64,000 bases of DNA from Agriotes lineatus (Eukaryota; Arthropoda; Insecta; Coleoptera; Elateridae): the NCBI GenBank assembly GCA_940337035.1, contig OW679200.1:19571090-19635089 (forward strand), read 5' to 3'. Under the pieces are notes generated by a model. It was given only the letters and a program-made list of their open reading frames with translations, was not told where the DNA came from and made no database searches. Below are positions 58,905-64,000 of the stretch, one piece after another (positions within the stretch are counted from its first letter, which is position 1; every line of letters starts with the position of its first letter). The position numbers were made by a program, and so were the translations under genes.

Positions 58905-58906
58905 CT

Positions 58907-59097
58907 TGTAACATATGAACCCAGAACACCCTTTGATGGTTATATCTTACAATATATGCTTAAATACAGAGGTCAAGAAAAACAAGTCCTGTTTCAAGAA
59001 CGAATATAATAAACTTGTTTATAAATTTGTTTGATCGTAAAAAAATATTCAAAAGTTAAATCAGCGGCACTCTGTGGCGTGGTTTCTAAGTAGGAAG
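58907..59097 (-). mobile_element. LTR, interrupted by the hAT element
   Basis: Starts TGTAACATATGAACCC on the plus strand, next to the primer site, so this is the 3' edge of a minus-strand 5' LTR. It runs into the hAT element at 59098 and should resume at 61692 (CATTCGATTCGATTG...). The outer edge is not identified, and no paired LTR was found in the window. Confidence 0.55.
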
Positions 59098-59582
59098 TAG
59101 AGACCCTAGAAATGAGAGTCTGGCCATTGGCCGTCGCTGGCCTGATTGGTTGACGCGAACCTTGTCCCTAAAATGGCGGCGCCAATGGTGTGCTCTCAAA
59201 TATGGCGGGAATTTCAAACGTAAATGTATAAAGGAAGTGACTCTTAAAATAGTATATTATGTTATTAGGGGCAAAATTTATACTTTATGTGGCGAGGCTG
59301 GACGGGTTATCTGCCGAGCTTGCGAGGCAGATAAGTACATATCAAATGGTCGAAATTTGGCAGACATCCTTTGGTAGATTTACATGATTTTTTTTCATAA
59401 ATTGAGACATCACGCTTGCAAAGTTACATAGACAAAATTTGTATTGACTAAACAAAATTTTATATTCAACAAAAATACTTGTGTGAAGGCTGTAGAAACT
59501 TGAAATTTCCGACAACCGAATTTAGAGGTTAAATACACTTGCAAAATTAGATTAAAATTGTACGTAATTTACATAATTCGAA

Positions 59583-59744
59583 ATGGAAGGTTTGGAACAA
59601 TTCTTAGCTCTACAGATGCAAAAAATGCAGTTGGTAACCAGCCAAATACAAGAATTGCAGAAGAAAGCAGCAGAAAGTACCGCATGTAGTTCTTCGTTCT
59701 TCGAATGTGCCATGGCCAAAGCCATTGCAGGTGGATACAGGTGA
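59583..59744 (+). CDS. Short ORF resembling a retroelement gag start
   Basis: 53 codons starting MEGLEQFLALQMQKMQLVTS, a Q-rich amphipathic helix like those opening insect Gypsy gag proteins, then a stop. It is too short to be sure, and the complementary strand is also open (59552-59818). Possibly chance. Confidence 0.25.
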   Translation: MEGLEQFLALQMQKMQLVTSQIQELQKKAAESTACSSSFFECAMAKAIAGGYR

Positions 59745-59844
59745 GATTCGCCAAACTTTTGAGCTGGCCCAACTGGGAAGCCTACGTTGTTGCTACTGGA
59801 ATGGACAGTTTGTAACACGTTTTTTCCTTTTACACCACATATCT

Positions 59845-60305
59845 GTTTTCCACTTCAGACCTTGAGTCCTTGTTCAACTTTATATCGAGATATTTAACTT
59901 TTTCCACTTCTGACAATGGTACATTATTGATAACAGCTAAAGCTGTGTTTTCTTTGCAGTTGATCGAGTTTCATATGGAAGTGCGGTTCTTCTAGGTATG
60001 ATTTGAGAGGAATGTAGTATGGGAGACTATCATGCCACACTTTATTATATCCCTGGTTGTCATCAAACAACGCTATTATGGAGTAAAGTTTCTCCTCAAA
60101 GGATTAGTTGATTATAGTCGACCTCAGCAAGGACCTGCTATATGGTGGGATGCTATCGCATGGTGCTTGCTCATTGTCTATCTTCGTAGTTACATCAGTG
60201 AGATACTTCCACATACTTTGGACGACTTCCCACTTAACCCGTTCAATTATACCAATTATACTAATCCAAATCACTGCAAACTGCATATTAATCAGTTATC
60301 TTTAA
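59845..60305 (-). pseudogene. Jockey-like RT fragment
   Basis: The minus strand reads, across frames, ALFDDNQGYNKVWHDSL near 60070 (block A, normally AFD-VWH), SYLEEPHFHMKLD near 59990, and NNVPLSEVEKVKYLDIKLN near 59910 (the KYLG-LD block). The order fits a Jockey RT with the middle removed. Strongly decayed. Confidence 0.5.
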
Positions 60306-61349
60306 TACATTACTTGAATGTTTACTGCAATAACTGCAACTGGAGATTCATAACGAACATTAGAGAGTAGTTTAGCGGCCGTAGCAAGGAGAAGATCTGG
60401 CGTTGACGGTTTTGGTAAAATCGAAATTGTGTGTTGATTCATATAAATGTGCGTATCTCTGCATGAATTTTTCATACTTTAAATTCTTCTGGGGTAATGA
60501 GAATGATATTTTACCCATTTAAATGGTTTTATCAATCAGAGCAGACTGGTACACTTCATTTTCTGTTTACTACTATGGCGTTTCTTAATACCTATCTATA
60601 AGGTATGCAGGGCTTCTAATTTTAAATATAATTTTGTAAGATATGCCGTAAAGGTCACGGTTCACTCAACCTCAATCGTTGTGAGCCATTGACCTAAGAG
60701 TACAAATAGTCCAATAGTATCAACGGCAATCATTCTACATTGAATAATTATTCAAAATGCTTCAATTCTCTGTTCTAATGCTGTTATTGCTTTTGAGGGG
60801 GATACTGTGCATGGTATTGGAGTAACTTGACTACAAATTAATATTGTTATAGCTCCACGTTGCGGCGTCTTTTTATTGCTATATCCCCCTTTAGACTGCT
60901 GTTTTTATTTATGCTATCTAATTTATTTAATTTAACTAGCTCAGTAGCAAGGTGGCATTTTCTAAAATACAAACGTGAATTATTGATTACTTTCACATTA
61001 TAGATTTACTGGTATTTACAATTTTCCAGCTAAATGTGAGTACTAACTTGTTTATTTACTATTTGGAGTAAGGTTAGGAAATCTGTAATTTTTAATATAT
61101 CTTCTATTAGGCCCCTTTCAAACGTGAATATTGTATGCGAGACTCAGTATGCGGGAGCGGGATACAGAATTGCAGTGAAAAATTCCAAAGGGGTGCAGGA
61201 AAGCTGGTGAGCTATAAAAAAAGAACTAGTTCATTCTAGTGAGCGAGCGGTTCTTAGAAATGAACCATGTTGTCCATATCCAGTACAAATACAAATTATT
61301 ATTATTTAGTAAGTAGTTACTCACATAACTTACATTGATTGAAATCACA

Positions 61350-61556
61350 AAACAATACCTATAATCCATTTACTTGCCATCTGCACTGTCAGTGTCAAAA
61401 TTTAAAAAAATTTCTTGACTATACCTCAAAAATAATGTGTTTTTTATTAGACTGTACAGTAATTTAATTGTTAAAATGTGAAAAATAGCAGTGGTGCCAA
61501 CATAATGTCAGTTTGACAGTGCAGATGTCAAGTAAATGGACTAGGTATAATTGAAA
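61350..61556. repeat. Small foldback inside the hAT element
   Basis: CCATTTACTTGCCATCTGCA and its inverse with one change (CAGATGTCAAGTAAATGG) form about 40-bp arms around a loop of about 120 bp. TA follows the CCTA/TAGG edges, so this may be a MITE. Confidence 0.6.
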
Positions 61557-61691
61557 AGCTCAAATTTTGTAAAACAGCTGAGTTGACACGGTCGCCATTT
61601 TCGGGACCACTGCCGCCAACATTTCGCTAGGGGAATCTAGTTACTTCCGGTAAATGGCCAGTCTCTCATTTCTAGGGTCTCTAGTAGGAAG

Positions 61692-62289
61692 CATTCGATT
61701 CGATTGATATAAAGCAGTTTTATCGGAATTTTAAAAATGTGGTTAAATTTCCAATTTTCACGTATACGTACTTTCAATACGACCCTATATGTTAATTTAT
61801 CAACCTATTAATAGGTGGATTATTCAAAAGACTCAATAAATAAGTTATTTTTAATAAATTGCAATATTTTTCAGTAGTTTTGCTACCAGTTGACATAGTA
61901 ATTATTTACTTGTTAAAACTTGTTTACACCTGAATTCAGGACCACAAAACAATACCTAATGGGCTCTGCTAGCCAGTAACAAATGTACATCATTGACGTT
62001 GTCTTTTGTCTACTATTACTTATTGCATGTAGATTTCAATTATGCAACACATAATACACGCGTGGTTAAACAGCATTTTCTGAAGTAGATATTGATGCAT
62101 TAAGGGAGTTCTGAATATGTTTTTTCCACAAGGGCGACAGTCCACAGAAGATAAAACACATGAATATTTCCCGTAATGCATACAATATTTTATTTCCTAG
62201 CATATTAGTAATAATAGTATGAAATTTCAAAATGTCATTAAGTACATTTAAAATAAGATTATGTAAGTAACATGAAGTATTGCCTGAAT
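61692..62289. other. LTR remainder and spacer
   Basis: The first part should be the rest of the LTR cut by the hAT element. A minus frame at 62066-62332 has no recognised motif. Confidence 0.35.
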
Positions 62290-63300
62290 GTATGGTTGCT
62301 AAGACGATATTTGTATCGGTTATTAATTGCATTAGCAGTGAAATTACATTTAAAGATTACTCATTTAGATGTAAAAACAGCCTTCTTAAACGGTTTTTTA
62401 GAGGAAAACGTGAAAAGAAATAACCCGAGGGTTTTATACAGAAAGGAAAAACAACTGAAGTTTACAAGTTGAAAAGGGCAGTTTACGGTTTGAAACAATC
62501 AAGTAGAGCCTGGAATAAAAGAGTAGATGAGGTCTTGATAAATTTAGGATATAATAAATCAAAATTTGAACCTTGTTTGTATATTAAAAGAAAATGTAAT
62601 TTGTTAACAATGGTAGCACTATACGTTGATGATTTTTTTATATTCTCTAATGATGACAGTACAAGTGAGTTTTTAAAAGAACAGTTGAATTCAAAATTTA
62701 AAATCAAAGATTTAGGAGAAGTAAAGAATTTTTAGGGGTTAGAATTACTCGAGATCAGGAAAATAATATTTATCTAGATCAAGAGAATTACGTAAATCAG
62801 GTTTCGGGTAGATTCAACATGTTAAAGTGTAAAAGTTGTAGGTACACCAATGGAAAGCAAAAGTTGTTTGGAAGAAAATTGTGAAATGCCTTACCAAAGG
62901 CTGATAAGTAGTTTGATGTAATTAGCCGTTTTAACAAAACCAGACATATCTTACGCTGTTAGTTTCTTAAGTCAATTTAATCATTGTTATTCAGAAATCC
63001 ATTGGAAAAGTGCCAAACGAGGAGTGCTATACTTGCAAGGCACGAAAAACTATGCATTAAAATATTATAAAGATAATAATTGTGAATTAGAGGGATTTGT
63101 CAACTCCGACTGGGTGGGTAATCAAAAAGACAGAAAGTCGAATACAGGTTTTGTTTTTAAATTTTCAGGTAGTGCAGTAGCATGGGAAAGTAGCAAACAG
63201 TAGCCTTATCGAGTACAGAGGCTGAGTACATGGCCTTGAGCGAGGGGTCAAAAGAGGCTATTTATTTAAAAAAATTATTATCGGAATTATTATTGAAATA
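62290..63300 (+). pseudogene. Copia pol remnant (RT and RNase H)
   Basis: RLLIALAVKLHLKITHLDVK, with TAFLNGFLEENV following, opens the RT near 62310. KRAVYGLKQSSRAWN is at 62473, ALYVDDFFIFSNDD at about 62617 (YVDD active box), and FKIKDLGEVKNF at about 62695. After a stop near 62733 come VGTPMES, KPDISYAVSFLSQFN at about 62940, KRGVLYLQGTKNYALKYYK, and the RNase H blocks FVNSDWVGNQKDRKSNTGF at about 63101 and AVAWESSKQ. A frame change then leads to STEAEYMALSE at about 63208. Several stops and shifts; no integrase, gag or LTR found nearby. Dead Ty1/copia copy. Confidence 0.9.
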
Positions 63301-63624
63301 AATATATCTCCAAGGTGGTTACGCCATCTTTATTGTAAGTATGCGGTACTACTTGTTGTGTAGTCGGTACACGACGTTTTTATTGCGAACTGTTTCACTT
63401 ACTAAGTTAAAAGCATATGCAAGACATGTAAAATGAAGCATATACATGGTGTTATGGAAATGAGTGCAAATATTTTAACCCGTAATAGAACTCGCTAAAC
63501 CGAACCACTTCTCCATTTATCATTTTTTCGAAACGCCCTCAATACTAAGTTAAAATTCAAAACAATTTTACTCTAAAAATGCATACCCGCCTATAGAATT
63601 ATATGTTAATTTAATGGCACAAAA
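63301..63624. other. No gene recognised
   Basis: Spacer after the Copia remnant. No LTR edge seen. Confidence 0.45.
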
Positions 63625-63868
63625 CACAAGAAACATTTCTTTTTTTTTCTCCTAGCACTACCGTTGCCCCCCGGAACCGCTCGCGCATTACTTCTGGGGG
63701 CGCGGGCGTCACTTAAACCTAAGCCTTAATTAAGTGAAAATCTAGACCTCCCGTACTGGGAGTTGAACTCTCAACCGCTCCGGCCCGAACGATCACGATT
63801 TTTACTGTGACCTCTGCTGCAACGGCAATCGCCGCTCGCCTACCGAGGTCCCCACAAGAAACATTTCT
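63625..63868 (-). mobile_element. tRNA-derived SINE with perfect 16-bp target duplication
   Basis: The body is 63641-63852. CACAAGAAACATTTCT flanks it exactly (63625-63640 and 63853-63868). On the minus strand the head has acceptor-like GACCTC/GAGGTC, an A-box-like TCGGTAGGCGAGCGG and a B box AGAGTTCAACTCC. A GC-rich body follows, then an A-rich tail (AGAAAAAAAAAG) at the left. Intact duplication and tail mark a recent LINE-driven insertion. Its tail is poly(A), unlike the TACA tail of the SINE at 15629, so a different partner LINE is implied. Confidence 0.88.
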
Positions 63869-64000
63869 GTGATATGCAAACGAACAAAAACTGCATAGAT
63901 ACTGATAAAACCTTTAGTTCACATCTGGTCACCAACGTACTTTATCAATTGAGGTAGGCAAGTTATTGACCGCATGTTTTTTGTGCAAGAACTTTGCAGT
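63869..64000. other. No feature recognised
   Basis: Spacer to the end of the window. Confidence 0.5.

Larger units (their letters stand above)
59098..61683. mobile_element. hAT element with 8-bp target duplication
   Basis: The ends TAGAGACCCTAGAAATGAGA and its inverse (to 61683) match over about 30 bp with one or two differences. The flanks are GTAGGAAG at 59090-59097 and 61684-61691. The 8-bp duplication and the TAGAG start fit hAT. The 2.6-kb interior holds no readable hAT transposase. It contains a palindrome arm (59251), a possible gag start (59583), antisense RT sequence (59845-60305) and a small foldback (61350-61556), so it is a composite or heavily invaded element. Confidence 0.85.

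Noticed and set aside
60032..60370. 112-codon plus-strand ORF
   Set aside because: The minus strand carries the Jockey-like RT blocks over the same place.

Overview
The window reads as intergenic DNA from a large, AT-rich, transposon-filled animal genome, most likely an insect. A beetle is my best guess from the flavour of the Jockey, mariner and Copia remnants, but nothing here proves the order. There is no bacterial-style gene organisation, no intact host gene I can defend, no rRNA gene and no intact tRNA gene. Nearly everything recognisable is a mobile element, from a possibly intact mariner-type element to badly decayed fragments, many nested inside one another.

Layout. 1.4-6.4 kb: pieces of a Jockey-like LINE, apparently split by insertions, with two LINE 3' ends near 6.2 and 6.4 kb. 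6.95-8.44 kb: a hAT element with a perfect 8-bp target duplication and a nested repeat whose second copy lies at 10.6-11.0 kb. 11.64-13.34 kb: a non-autonomous Transib-type element with CACAGTG termini and a CGACG 5-bp duplication. 14.3-14.7 kb: a collapsed LTR element with a tRNA-Trp primer site. 15.6-16.0 kb: a tRNA-derived SINE whose 3' tail matches the LINE tail at 6.15 kb. 20.4-22.2 kb: another tRNA-like SINE next to a long-TIR DNA element carrying a cysteine-rich ORF. 23.8-25.0 kb: dispersed repeats with TG and TCTG arrays. 25.27-30.49 kb: three TA-flanked DNA elements end to end. The first is a mariner-type element with an open 348-aa transposase (D-D-41-D spacing), the second a long-TIR element containing a 5S-rRNA-derived SINE, the third a foldback with about 680-bp arms. 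30.5-41.4 kb: mostly unassigned. 41.5-46.7 kb: Tc1-like, LINE and second mariner-type remnants. 46.85-47.37 kb: a TA-flanked MITE built of palindromes. 49.8-52.9 kb: a LINE with an endonuclease deletion and one stop codon in its RT frame. 55.4-56.0 kb: a solo LTR. 56.4-58.5 kb: internally deleted pogo-like and unclassified transposon genes. 58.87-61.7 kb: an LTR with a 35-nt tRNA-Trp match, interrupted by a hAT element. 62.3-63.3 kb: a Copia pol pseudogene. 63.6-63.9 kb: a SINE with a perfect 16-bp target duplication.

How the parts work together. No shared pathway is encoded. The relationships are parasitic: short elements carry the ends that another element's enzyme would recognise (SINE and LINE tails, CAGYGTGTCC termini, CACCCGGTA termini). 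The most interesting signals are the Transib element with a V(D)J-type heptamer, the tRNA-Trp primer-site footprints with a base change at the methylated A58 position, the shared SINE/LINE tail, and a repeated GAAACGT hairpin motif resembling part of a hammerhead core. All calls come from reading the sequence; no alignment or database search was run, and boundaries without terminal repeats are approximate.
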